Shown here piece after piece: positions 11,874-28,153 of a DNA stretch of 64,000 nucleotides (positions are counted from its first letter, which is position 1; each line of letters opens with the position of its first letter). The translations under genes were made by a program, and so were the position numbers. The DNA lies in the NCBI GenBank assembly GCA_005281725.1, contig SSBO01000009.1, positions 5,588,363 to 5,652,362 of the forward strand, in the 5' to 3' direction. Under the pieces are notes generated by a model. That model had not been told where the DNA came from, did no database searches, and saw only the letters and a program-made list of their open reading frames with translations. This stretch comes from Wuchereria bancrofti (taxonomy: Eukaryota > Nematoda > Chromadorea > Rhabditida > Onchocercidae).

Positions 11874-13679
11874 CAGCGACGACGGTGAAGAATGATGATT
11901 TATGATTGTGATTAATCAATTCAGCATGCAGTTGAGTATCACCGTACATTCTTCATTCTTGCAAATCGCATCGATAAACATATTTGCGATCAGTACAGCG
12001 AACATATCTAGAATTGTTCGGTCTTGTTATTCCTTCAGCGATTTAAATTGAAAGTAAATTCAAAGAGATTTTACGATTTCGAAAGAACGAATAACTCAAA
12101 TAGAAGAAGTGAGGCAAAAGTTAGTTAAAAAATATATCGAATAGAATTCTAGAGCACTTTTTTTTCGAATAATCATATGTTTGTTTGGGAATAGTTGTGA
12201 AGCAAGACTCGTTCTCGATCCCGACTACCAATACCATATACTGCGATATCTCGATACAGTTATAACTCTTTGCTGCTGATTATTTTTTATGTTTTTTCTT
12301 TCTTCTTTTTTTGTTTTTTTCTTTTTTTTTGTTTTTTTGCTTTTTGAAAGATGTTAAGTTCTTTCTTCTGCGTATTAGTAAAAGAATTCAAAAATCTTTA
12401 CCATAACTTATTGCAATCTTTATTGCTATTTCACTGTTCTAAGACTTCGATAGCATAAGGACAACTGATTACTTTTTTAAGACCACTTTCTCATTCAAAC
12501 ATTTGATGCACAATAAATCTTTCAATTTCAATTTATTGTTGTTTTACCAATGCATTTTCAATAAATTTCGGTTCATACAATTTTTTGACTTTGTATGTAT
12601 GACAGTTCCCTAAAATGTATTGATTTTTGTTTAGCCCTTTCATATCAAATTACACAAGAATCTGTTGTCATTGGTTGTTAGAATTACAAGAAAAAGAGAG
12701 AGAGAGAGGGAGAGAATCAAAAAGCTCTTTTCAAATCATTCAAATTGAAAATAAAGAACGTTATAACTCTTCGATGATTTGGAAACTACCAAATATAGGA
12801 AATCAATTCATAATTATAAGCTATGCTCGTTTTTTCTTACATTATAGTGCTATTTGTATAAAACATTTATTTTAAGGTAATTTATTTTAAGGTAGCTGTA
12901 ATCCATTTCAAATTTCGAAAATATTTTCATTTACTAATGTTAAACAAATATAGCCGATGTCACCTAAACGAAACCTAAATAAGCACTTCCGAGACAAAAA
13001 TCAACGCATGTTAAATTAACGAATGTTTCAGTAGCAAATATTCAATTTTTGTCGCAAATGAAAACATTGATCCATTCCAAATTTTTCAAATTTGGCAAGG
13101 TGTAATAATTTAAAATTTCGAAAGTAAGAATTTCGAAAAGTTAAGGTTGAAATATTAATATGGTTAAGATCAAAATACATACCAAAAAGATAGCATTAAA
13201 ATTTTGAAGACTTCACAGATATTTCGAAATAATAAAAAAAATATGAATGAATGTTGGAGGTGAAAATACAAGAAATAATAGGAAACAATTCGCATTAATC
13301 ATTAGTAATTTTCTTCGTATATTACTTCCAATTCTGTTGGAGTAAATCAGAAAGCCAATATCGAATTACCTTTACCTTTATGAGGAGATTGAACTTCTGT
13401 TACTTGAAGATGTTTTGGATTAAATTGTTGCACGAGTCGGAGAAAAAAGTCAAAAAAAAAGATTGAAAAAAGAGTCGATAAGGATTCAATTCAGTCCATT
13501 AATTTGATAAAAATTTTGAAGAAAAAACTATAAATTTCAATAATTTTAGGGTTTAACTTGAGGTAATTATCAAATGGATCAAAGCAATTTTAGAGTTTGG
13601 AAACTATACTGACCTTTTCAAATTAAATTATGCAATACAAAAAAATGTTTTTAACACTGAAACATTTTTCCAGTTATTG

Positions 13680-14100
13680 GTGACATTTTACTAGTGTCAG
13701 TTTATATCAATCTGATGATTTCAGGAAATGTAGAAATTAAAAAGTCATTTGTAATTCGGAAAAAACAAGACAAAAATCATATCGACAAAAACATTGTCAT
13801 ACGACGAACTGCTATTATTCAAATAAAGCGGTATTGAATGTCGCATTGATCAGGAGCAATTGTATATTTTTGCATTTTTCAAACTTTTTATTCCTTTGAA
13901 TGAGTTTTTGAGTTGAAGATGTGGCAAACAGAAAATAATATAAAGAACAAATAATTCATATATTCTTTTTTAATTTATTAATTTCCAATTTTCAGAATTG
14001 TAATTATATTGCTGAAGTGGAAAAAAGAAAACAAATTGTTAAAAATTAAAAAATTGTTCTATATTTAGTTGACAGTAGAATGAAACTAAAACTGGATTTG
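13680..14100. repeat. Dispersed repeat, copy 2
   Basis: This is the direct-orientation partner of 6710-7110. Blocks around 13697-13727, 13735-13757, 13810-13838 and 13895-13945 match the first copy closely. The copy carries an insertion of about 30 bases near 13865-13895 relative to the first. No terminal inverted repeats or target-site duplications could be fixed by eye. Confidence 0.7.
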
Positions 14101-15252
14101 TTTTGGGATTGTTCAGATTACATTTTGATATATTCGGTGACAGGGACAGAAATGTTTGTGGAATTATGGCATTTATAACTCATACTATGAATTGATCCAA
14201 AACTCATGTATGGATGAAACAAGAATTTAAAATTTGATAATATTAAAGCTGGTAAATTAATGCTTTCTTTATTATGAATTAACTGGCTTTTTTAATTTTT
14301 TGAAACGATTATGAAATATTTATATTAAGCACAAATTAAGCAATGCGTGCATAAACATCAGCCAGTGATGTAATAAAAATATTTCGATACCATTTAGTTC
14401 AATATAAATGGAATAATTCTGAAAGAAGTAAATGTCCCATACATAAAACAGCTATGTTTACAACGCACATTGCCGTAACGCACCGAACGATTACAAATCG
14501 ATCAACGACGACATCATCGATTTGTCATCGTATTTTTATTTTGTCCACAATTTATTTGACAATTCTTATCATTCCCATCAGTTCACTTCACAATTTCTAT
14601 CTTACACTAAATTATTGCAATAATTCATAGATTTGATTAGTTCTATTTGTCCGGTTTGCTTACATTTACTCTGACCTTTAGTAAATCAATGTGATTAGAT
14701 GTGAAGCTTTTCCGAGTGGCCGAAAGTCTGAAATAACCATAGCATCTCGCTGACATTATTTGTGAATTTTTTACGATAACATTTGTGAAAATACTACGTA
14801 CTTACCGTAAGAATGATTAGCTCTTACAAACTGATAAGAATGAAATGCATCATTTGGAATTTGTTATTAAAATATCCTTCCAATAACTTTGTAATCGTTG
14901 TGCTTCGAGCAGTTTTATTTATTTACAGCAAAATTATTTCAGTTCTTGCCGGTCACTGTATGAATCATATGATCATAAAGATTCAAGAAAATTTAATGAT
15001 TTCGATTGATCGTTGATCTTTGAGAACCTATTGACAGTAGAATGAAAGATGCAGTGTAGCAAAGTCATAAATGAGTTAAATAACTTCCCTGATTCCGTTT
15101 ACATTTCAAAAAGTGATAGCGTATCAGATAACACAAGCATAAATATAAACATGAATCTATCTTTAACAGAATAAATAGGTAAATATGCTGAAAATAATGC
15201 CATTATTCCTTGAAAATACTAAAATATAAAAATTTATTAGAACATCACTGAA

Positions 15253-15266
15253 ATTATTTTCAGTCA
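15253..15266 (+). promoter_or_regulatory. Probable spliced-leader trans-splice acceptor of the molybdenum-insertase gene
   Basis: A strong acceptor ending ATTATTTTCAG at 15263 lies three bases before the ATG at 15267, and no upstream coding exon is needed. In nematodes an acceptor this close to the start codon usually receives a spliced leader. This supports the chosen start. Confidence 0.5.
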
Positions 15267-18198
15267 ATGAGTGCATCACCAAGCGCAGTTGTTGGTCGTT
15301 TGCGCCAAAGTATATGGCCAGCTGTAACGGTGGAAGAAGCAATGAGAATAGTGGAGGAACACGCTGGATACGCCTCATTGACGGATAGAACACGTACAGT
15401 CTTCATTACAGATATCAAAACAGGTATATACCCACTAATTTAAACAATTCCAGGAGTGATAACAGCAACACTTGTTTAATAAGGGATATTGAATAGATAG
15501 GGTATATATGTTTGTTTGTATGTCCGCATGATTCATATTAGAAACTGAAAGATTTCCGTCTATATGAATTTACTTTTTTCCACATATTTAGTATATTTTA
15601 CGTTTTTACTTAATATACTTAATACGTTTTTACTTAATATATATTCAAAAAGAGAATAATGATTGTTGAAATTCAGGAGATATTCTAGCGGAAAATGTGG
15701 TTGCGACAAAAGCACACCCTGAGGTGCGTACATCTGTTAAAGATGGATATGCTGTTGTGGGTTAATATTTAAATGTTCAATTATTCCCATTGTACTAATT
15801 TAGAACTACAGAAAGCTGCAAGAAGTTAAATTAAGGTTCTTAAATGGTTTTCTTTGTTGAGGCAATCATTTTCAGCAAAAATAAATTTGATGAGAGATAT
15901 TTGAAGCATCAGATGGCAAAGGTATTCGAAAGGTTGTCGCTGGAACAACGGCCGGTCTTTTGGCTTCTGATATTCTGCAACCGGGCACTATCTGTCGAGT
16001 AAATACAGGTTAATTAATTCTGCAAACTATATTGTCTTTTAATAGGTTGAAATTTTTTTAATTGAAGTTCTGCTGCTAACCTCTTAAGTATTTCTTTTTA
16101 GTGTTCAGCTAATAACTAATAAATACCTCTGATCTATTTTGAAATTGGGATTCTTCCAAACGGACTTCATCATTTCAAAACACTTTATTAAGCGTCATAA
16201 TTTACATTATTCGGTTATGTTTTATGACTGTATATTTGCTAAGGTTCCATGGTGCCAGATGGTGCAGATGCAGTGGTACAGGTTGAAAATACTCGTATTG
16301 TGGAACATAATGTTAGTATTCATTTGACTCTTCGTCTAATAAATTAATTGTATTGCTTCAAAGAAATCGTTTAATTGTTTTGGTGAAAGTATTCTGTCAT
16401 TTAAATTATTTTGTGGCGATAGCATTACAGTGAATGACATGATATATTCAATTTTTAGAACTTTGAAGAAATTGCAGTAGAGATTTTGGTTGAACCGAAA
16501 ACTGGACAAGATATCAGGTAGAATAACATTCTTTAGTTGCATATCAATTGAAAAGATTTCATCTCCACAAAAAGTTCGTAGAAGACTTCAGAAATATAAG
16601 CAAATAAGTAATTACTCTGATGGAAAGTAAGCCTGAACGAGGGGTTTTATATTTCTTAAGTGAAACCTTCGGAAATTTGCTATCTGTATTACAGGGAAAT
16701 TGGTTGTGATATCAAGCTGGGAGAAATCTTGCTTTTCAAAGGATGCGAAATAAGTGCAGCTGAAATTGGCATATTAGCAGCATCGGAGAGGAATTTCGTG
16801 AAAATATTTCGGAAACCCAAAGTGGCAGTTATTTCGACAGGCAATGAAGTAAGTTGGAAAGATAGGATGACACAGAAATATATTCATTTGAAGGAACTAA
16901 AAGTTTAATTTTTATATTAAATTTCCACAAAATCGAGGTTCTTTTTTAAACATCAAATTTATTCATTACTTCATCAAACATCAAACATGGATGGGAAAAA
17001 TGATGCAGAATTTAAGGTAGTGGACAGCAGATCGAATGGCTGTCCATTAGGGTCAGTACGCGACACAAATCGTCCACAACTTATTGCTTTATTGAAGGAA
17101 AATAATTTCAAATGCGTGGACATTGGCATCCTGCCAGACGAGTAAAGTTTTTTATTGGAATTTGAATTAAAAACTAGCGCAGTTGCAGAATCCCTTTAAA
17201 CTAAAGAGATGTAAACAATGGATTAATTATTTGACCTCTTTTGCCCCTTTAGAAAAGAAAAAATAGAAGAAGGACTGAAAGCAGCGCTGACGTTGTGTGA
17301 CGTTGCTGTTTGTTCCGGTGGTGTTTCTATGGGTGAAAAGGTATCAATTTTATGCTTAAAACGATAATATAGACAAATATTAATTTTATTTTTCTTGAAA
17401 ATTGTTGAAGGGAAGCAATTCAAACTGTTGCTAAATGACTTTGTAAAGAAAGATGGAACTCTGATAATGATCTTCAGACATTGCATAATATCATACCAAA
17501 ATTCTTCAGTTCTTCGAATACGAGTTGAATGATGTAAAATCGGTTTAAGGATTACCTCAAAGATGTGCTCCAAAAACAGTTAAATTTCACTATCAAATTC
17601 GGTAGAGTAATGATTAAACCTGGTTTGCCAACTACTTTCGCATATGGAAAGTGGAATAACAAAGAAAAACTGGTTTTTGCTTTACCCGGAAATCCTGTAT
17701 CAACCTGGGTTACTGCACAGTTGTTCCTACTACCTACGCTGAAGAAAATGGCAGGATGGGAACACAACCAGCATACGGTTATCAGTGTACGGGCAAGTGC
17801 TCACTTTTTTTTTCTGCAGATATCGTAGTCTTTTTTTCCGGTGGAAAGAGAATCTAAATTTATGCAAAGTCCAAGAAACTTATACAAGGGAACTTTATCT
17901 TAAAATTATTTCTCACATTTTGGGACTTGTTTTAAGTGCAGAATTTAAACAATACTTGGATTTATAGTTAAGCGAGACAATAGAGTTGGATCGTCGGCCA
18001 GAATATCGGCGAGCTTGTTTACTGGCTGATCCAAAAAATTTACCTCGAGCAATTTGCTTAGAGAAAGCGCAAATGAGCTCACGACTATTATCAGTCCGAG
18101 GCGCTAATTTGTTGCTGAAATTACCCCCTTGCACAGATACTAAGTCAACAGTGCAGAAGAACGAAGTGGTGGAAGCAATAGTGATCGGCCGATTGTAA
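15267..18198 (+). CDS. moc-1: Molybdenum cofactor insertase, MoeA / gephyrin E domain
   Basis: Ten exons splice in phase to 436 residues: 15267-15423, 15677-15760, 15907-16008, 16244-16311, 16459-16517, 16695-16848, 17017-17141, 17253-17340, 17550-17792, 17968-18198. The family inserts molybdate into adenylated molybdopterin, the last step of molybdenum cofactor synthesis, in the cytosol. Conserved motifs appear in order: VKDGYAV, DGADAVVQVE, GQDIR, KVAVISTGNE, VRDTNR, CSGGVSMGEKDYL, RVMIKPGLPTTFA, FALPGNPVS, RRPEYRR, QMSSRLLS and VIGRL at the end. There is no G (MogA) domain, so this is the separate E-domain protein, as in C. elegans MOC-1. LIN-46 is a related alternative, but the motifs look catalytically intact. 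The intron after 17792 starts with GC. Confidence 0.93.
17793..17794 (+). other. GC splice donor (moc-1 intron 9)
   Basis: The donor reads CGG followed by GCAAGT, the consensus for rare GC-AG introns. Joining here puts VISVR directly before LSETIELDRRPEY with the spacing of the gephyrin family and in phase 0. The nearby GT sites either break the frame or delete two residues. Confidence 0.8.
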
Positions 18199-20064
18199 AT
18201 CATATTCTTTTATTTTACGACAAGTTTTAATAACTGTTATACAATTCCATATTATAAAAATTTGTCGAAACCTGACTGAAAAGGATAGAAACGGTCCTGA
18301 ACCTCTCAAAGACCGCGGAACCTCCGAGACTCCCCTGTCCTACGAACTTGTGCTGTCACCCGAATTAACAGTTCAGGGAAGGCTTTTTGGATTACATTGC
18401 ACCGGCCAACGGTATTTCACCGTAGCTAACACATTATAAATAGACTTATTTGAAGCTAACACATTATAAATAGACTTATTTCAATGACTAATTATTAATT
18501 AGTATTATTAGCCAATAACAGTTTAATTTCCAATGATAATTATTAAATATTTCTTAAATAGAGTTGCAGAAAGAAGATTTTTTTTTGTGAAACATTAAAA
18601 CTAACTGTCACGCTCCTTGGATCTGCTGAACGTTGCGATTGCTTTCAATTCCAGTTTGCTATGTCGGGTAGTCTTGCTTTGCTCAGTGGCCTGATAATGG
18701 TTTTACGGTGTTAGAAACTAGGGTAGAAATATCTTTTAATTTGCCGACTGGATTCTTTAAAAATTCAGCGTTAGTTAGGGCTGAAACAGCAGAAGCAACT
18801 AGTGAACCACAGGAAGTCTTACACTCGAATGGCTCGAGTTTTATTCATTTATTGGTTTTAGAAAAAAAAAACAATTCCCAGAAAAAATGAAAAAAAAACG
18901 CCTCATATTAAACTTAAGGAAACTACTGCATAAATACAATGCAATAACAGTTAAAATGAACTTAATTAAGCTGCTCATGAGATTCTCAGAGAGAGAGAGA
19001 GAGAAGTAACTCCGGTCTTGGCTTGAACTGCGTCTAACAGCAAATAAAACTATCATTTATTAGTTCATTTCACTGTTACCACTTCAATTATGTCCATGAA
19101 CTTATACAAAAATATGAACAAGAAAATAATCCCCGTCAACTAGCACGTGTAAATATTTATTTCTTGCCTCTTGTCGATAAGCACACAAAAGAGCAACAAA
19201 TTTTGACTTCTACCACAATTCCATAAACCTTGCCTTGATGTCACAATGTATAACACCTACCTATACTCAGGAAATTTTAAACCCGAAAGGTTTGGAAACT
19301 AAAGTGGAACTTAACTTCAGTAACCATTGAGCGGAAATTCATTATTAGCATATAAACCTTCGATTAGTGTGCCACAAAATAATGAATCAAGTATTCAGAG
19401 CTACAGACTGTTTAATTCTTTCCAGGGGTGATGTTCTGGGGCAAATTTGTTTTAACAAATTATTGACGAAATTCAGAATCTATTCCAGTCCTCCGACTTC
19501 TAAATGCATCCGTGATCTGTAATATCAAAAATCGGGAATTTAGATGACACAAGGCCTCATTAAACTAGCTTCAATATCTAAATCCGACAGATTTCCCTTA
19601 AAATCACTTATAGAACAAAATTAGAACCCCACATACAGATGCCCCGAATAATTTTCTACTTCCGTTCTTTAATGTCCAAAACAATTAAAATTCGTGTTAT
19701 TTTTTATGCCGTTTTTATATTTCAAAACAAAATTTCAAGAAGTCACAAGAATTAGAAAATGCTTTTTCATTCTGGTTATAAATTTTCAGTGATGTGTCAA
19801 AAAACCTTAACAAAATATAGCGAAAACAAGCAAAACTAAGCCATACTGATGTAGCTTTATGGAAAGAAGATAAAAAATAAGTTCACTACTCCCAGAAAAT
19901 TTTCAGGTAGCTGTACTACTACAGAAACAAAGAAATGTTGAACAGTTTACTGCGTACATCCTTATTAGCACAGTACAGCACCGGGAGATTACGTACTATA
20001 CAACTCACCATATTAAAAGATAAAAACAACTGGAATAACAAAAAATTGAGTGAAATTAGAATTC
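18199..20064. other. Intergenic gap between convergent genes
   Basis: The gap holds the 3' ends of moc-1 (plus) and hsp-6 (minus). A 30-base tandem duplication occurs at 18424-18482. A plus-strand frame at about 18673-18890 follows an AG and reads like protein for some 60 codons (for example VLETRVEISFNLPTGFF), but it has no recognisable family and no partner exons, so I do not call it a gene. Nothing else was found. Confidence 0.5.
18424..18482. repeat. 30-base tandem duplication
   Basis: Two adjacent copies of a 30-base unit containing GCTAACACATTATAAATAGA start at 18424 and 18454. They are identical through about 29 bases, so the duplication is recent. It lies a few hundred bases after the moc-1 stop codon. 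Confidence 0.9.
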
Positions 20065-24820
<4,756 letters not shown>

Positions 24821-25376
24821 TTCAGGTCGGAACAGAAGTGCAGTGATGTCGGACGGATATGATTTTCAGCTCGAGATTTATTTTGCTATCTGTTGGATAC
24901 CACTTTGTTTTAACTATGCTAGGCCTCACAGTTGAAAACTCTTTTTAAAAAAGATTCAACAAGAGTGAGTGAATAAAGATACGACTTTTTAAATCTTACC
25001 AATACTGAAAAAAAAAGCATAATAGCTCCTTTATTTACTGAACAGTAAACCGTGTGATTTTATGACGTTGCAGAAAATGGAATGATCATTTATTAAATAA
25101 GCAAGATTAAGGTAGGAACTGAGGCAGTATAAAAAGATGTAATTAAATTATAATCGAAATATAATCGACTTCTCAAACTTGTTCGGGACTTTCAATAAGT
25201 GTGATAAAGAACGATTAAAAAAAGATTTGGGTGCTATACAGTTGTTTCTTGTCCGCTTAATCCCTTTACGGATGTGCAGTTGTGCGTTGTATACCTGGAA
25301 ACTACAGTAAGTTAATATAGCATAATTGTTATAATAAATCACTAATGTTCTGGAATTTCTTTGAAGAGTAAAAGTT
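24821..25376. other. Intergenic gap with hsp-6 upstream region
   Basis: This holds the promoter side of hsp-6 (just above 24820) and the 3' end of the small membrane-protein gene that stops at 25377. A minus-strand frame over 25148-25320 contains an open stretch starting VYNAQLHIRKG after an acceptor-like TTTCCAG, but it does not join in phase to the upstream exon. I leave it uncalled. Confidence 0.45.
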
Positions 25377-25680
25377 TTAAGCTGAACAACGAGCATATTC
25401 GTACGCAATTTGCACTTCTTGGATTGCATTTGCATTTGGCATCTGAATTTGTTCAAATCTCTCATCATCCTCTATTCCAATCCAAGTTCTTCGTTTACTA
25501 GCCATTTTTCCCATTGTCGTTGTTTTCTCTCTAATCTAGACTAGATGTATCTTTTCAAAACTGAAAATCCATAACTCTTTAACTATTTAATTCATACAAC
25601 AATCCTTCGATTTCTGTTATAAAATGTTGTTGAAAACGTCTAGATAAATAAATGAAAGTAGCGGCACATACAATTATCAT
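25377..25680 (-). CDS. 78-residue single-pass membrane microprotein, unknown function
   Basis: Two exons, 25598-25680 and 25377-25530, splice in phase to 78 residues. The protein opens MIIVCAATFIYLSRRFQQHF, a short N-terminal membrane anchor followed by basic residues. It continues as a charged cytosolic-type tail with KMASKRRTWIGIEDDERFEQ and ends YEYARCSA. I do not recognise the family. A good acceptor (TTTTTACAG) lies seven bases before the ATG, and the gene starts about 260 bases after the stop of the upstream same-strand gene, so downstream-operon trans-splicing is likely. Alternatively the exons could be the end of the upstream gene if that gene used a donor at about 25993. Confidence 0.5.
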
Positions 25681-25687
25681 ATGAACA

Positions 25688-25698
25688 CTGTAAAAATA
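25688..25698 (-). promoter_or_regulatory. Probable trans-splice acceptor of the microprotein gene
   Basis: In gene sense TTATTTTTACAG ends seven bases before the start codon at 25680. No in-phase upstream exon was found, as expected for a spliced-leader acceptor of a downstream operon gene. Confidence 0.4.
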
Positions 25699-25941
25699 AA
25701 ATAAGCAAATTCTTACACTCATAAAACTTTAATTTTAAAATGTTTTAAATCTTCGCATCACCTTTAACTAGCTATCAACCAGTGGCTACTACAATTTGAA
25801 GCTGATATGTGAATCTAAATATTTTTTCGAATTTTGATTTTGTTCATCCAAAAAGCTTTCACTCAAAAACTTTCAGGCTAAACCAGATATTTTGAAAAAC
25901 ATTTTCTTGTAAGCATTTAAATTAGAAACAAATGTTTTGAA

Positions 25942-26833
25942 CTAATTAAGAGAATAAGTAACCTTAACGTCGTGATTAATTTTAAATGGCTCCAACTCAT
26001 CTTTTAAAAGAGGGAACTTTTCGGGGTTGGTTCTGGCCCTTTCCTGAAGTAATTTTGTTTGCTTTGTTGGTTCCTTATGAGTCTGAAATATATTCGTACG
26101 CATGAAAAGCCCGCAAACAGTAATTTTGGGGTTTTCCAAACGCTGAAATTTAATTGTTGAAAAACAAAACTGCTAAGATACAAGGGTCTACTTTTTCAAA
26201 TTTGTGAGCTGAGAAATTTTCCATAAATTAACGAGAACCTCTTTTTTCAGTTTTAGCTCCCAATCCTCTCCCATTTGCCTGGTTTCCATTTTATTATGTC
26301 GATAAAGCAATGTACAGATCTCATCATAATATTCTGGAAGATAAGCTTCAAAATTCCAAAATATACTGCAATTGGTATTTTTTTTAAGGTGATAAACTTT
26401 AAATAGTTTTCTAGTTGATTAATTCGAAACAACCCTTGAAATTTCAAAAAAAATTAAGTCATGAAAATAAGCATGCACAGCAGTAATTATCGAGTATAAA
26501 GTAAAACTTTGTTTACTGGTAAGGTCATAAACTGGAATACTTTTAAAAGATTTTTAAGAAAATGATTATTTAGATTGGTAAAGCATTTGCAAAAAGTGGT
26601 GAAAAAGAATAAATTACGGAAAAGTAAAGCATGTAAATAAGAACACCGATACGATCACCTTTATCAAAGAATTGTTGATCCTTGTATCTTCGTAAATCAT
26701 TTGTTCTTCTCCGACAACATTCTATGTAACAATTTATTGTTATCACTAGCGATAAAATAATAAGAATAACAACCATAATGAATATCGCCATTTGTGGCAC
26801 TATGAATTTGCCATTAAATAACTCGGTAAACAT
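25942..26833 (-). CDS. Small single-pass membrane protein, unknown function
   Basis: Three exons splice in phase: 26653-26833, 26239-26345 and 25942-26142 (162 residues), or with the shorter last exon 25942-26082 (142 residues). The start MFTELFNGKFIVPQ is followed by a strong transmembrane helix (MAIFIMVVILIILSLVITI), then CYIECCRRR, which suggests a short outside N-terminus, a possible palmitoylation site and a cytosolic tail. The tail contains PYLPEYYDEICTLLYRHNKM and a charged Lys/Glu-rich end. I do not recognise a family. A 109-codon minus-strand frame directly upstream (26837-27166) ends four bases before this ATG but could not be spliced to it in phase. Confidence 0.5.
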
Positions 26834-28153
26834 TCTTCATTTCAATAGATGAATTGATGAGATTAAATAGAATAGGAGCTGTTTAAACTGAAATAGTCCA
26901 GAGATATGGACGAATTTTCTACCAGTGCTCTGCCGAAAATTCCATTTCTGATGCAAATTACTTTTCAAATGATCGGAACGAAATGAAACAAATTCTAACT
27001 CAATAATTGATAACCATAACAATCTGTTAATTAATGGATTAATATTTGTCTGGAGGAAAACAATCCCAGAAATCATTTTAGATTGAGGCTGGGCTTCTGG
27101 TGACTCAGGTCCAAGAAAAACAAGTTTAACACTTTTGCGATATCTCAATCCAGGCATGAATGTCATTGTGACTGTGGTACTTGCTACTATATTTCAATCT
27201 GGTTTGATTAGCAGGTACTAAAGTAAGTCTGGATAAACATCATAGTAAAAGTACGACTACCAAGAGAGAATTTATTGCTCATTTGATAAACTAAATGTAA
27301 TGGCAGCTATTCGACGAGCGATGGAAATTAATGAAAAAGATTGGATGAGTTTTGACAATTGGTTGAGTGAGAGTGAATTTCAATATGAATAAGGCATCAC
27401 TTTAATAGTACCTTTTATTATGGTGCTGAAAATGCATAACCAGTTATTGCATTCAATCTATATTAACTGGTGGTTTCGAATATTGATAAATAATTGTTAG
27501 TAATTTTACAAGCTTAAGTGCCATAATTCTCCTTAGTCCTAAATAACTTCAAAAAATTCTATTAAAGCTGAAGTTTGATAGATAAGCGACGTATGAACAA
27601 ATGAATAATGTGACAGGTGAAGAGAGAATCAGATCGTGAAGATATGAAGAACACTCTGATTAATGAGAGGTTCAGAAGAGAATAGAAAGAATGCAATTTG
27701 TCCTCTCTTATAATGTAGAGATAAATCACTAAGTGTGAAGAACAGCGTAACTACCTGAGGGATGAATTATGTGGAAATTGTTCATTTGAATTGAAGTCCT
27801 CAATAGTTACTGCAAATGGCACCAAAGAAACAGTGATCTTGACAATCGTGCCTTTTTATACAGATGAATTAATGCCATTATTGCGGAAAACATTTTCGTG
27901 ATACAATACTTCATTATGAATTCATTAATTGTAATAGTTTCTATTTTTCATGTCAAAGATTCCGGAAAAAGAAGGAACATAAATCGTAATATCCAGCTGC
28001 TATTATCTACTGTAGTACAGCCTTTGAAGCTATCCAAATCTAACAATGCACAAGTTAATTTGTTTATTTATTAAATCCTTTTAAGCATAAGAAAACAACT
28101 GTAAGGAAAACTTCTCTTCAGAATGTGTTTCACTATTTAATTTTTGACAATTT
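26834..28153. other. Gap with isolated coding-like frames
   Basis: Several short frames here look protein-like without joining into a gene. On the minus strand 26837-27166 is open for 109 codons. On the plus strand 27725-27901 is open with no ATG (it contains CGNCSFELKSSIVTANGTKE), and about 27250-27391 ends SFDNWLSESEFQYE. None matches a family I know. They could be exons of a poorly conserved plus-strand gene or chance frames. Confidence 0.3.

Larger units (their letters stand above)
10675..15253. other. Intergenic gap with repeats, no kinase exons found
   Basis: I searched both strands of this 4.6 kb gap for kinase motifs (glycine loop, HRD, DFG) that would complete the activin-receptor-like gene, and for other exons. 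None was convincing. The gap holds a second tetranucleotide array (11675-11873), T-rich runs near 12280-12350 and the second copy of the dispersed repeat (13680-14100). Confidence 0.55.

Noticed and set aside
17784..17793. GT donor at about 17786 for moc-1 intron 9
   Set aside because: It keeps phase but removes two residues of a conserved stretch. The GCAAGT donor a few bases on gives the exact family spacing.
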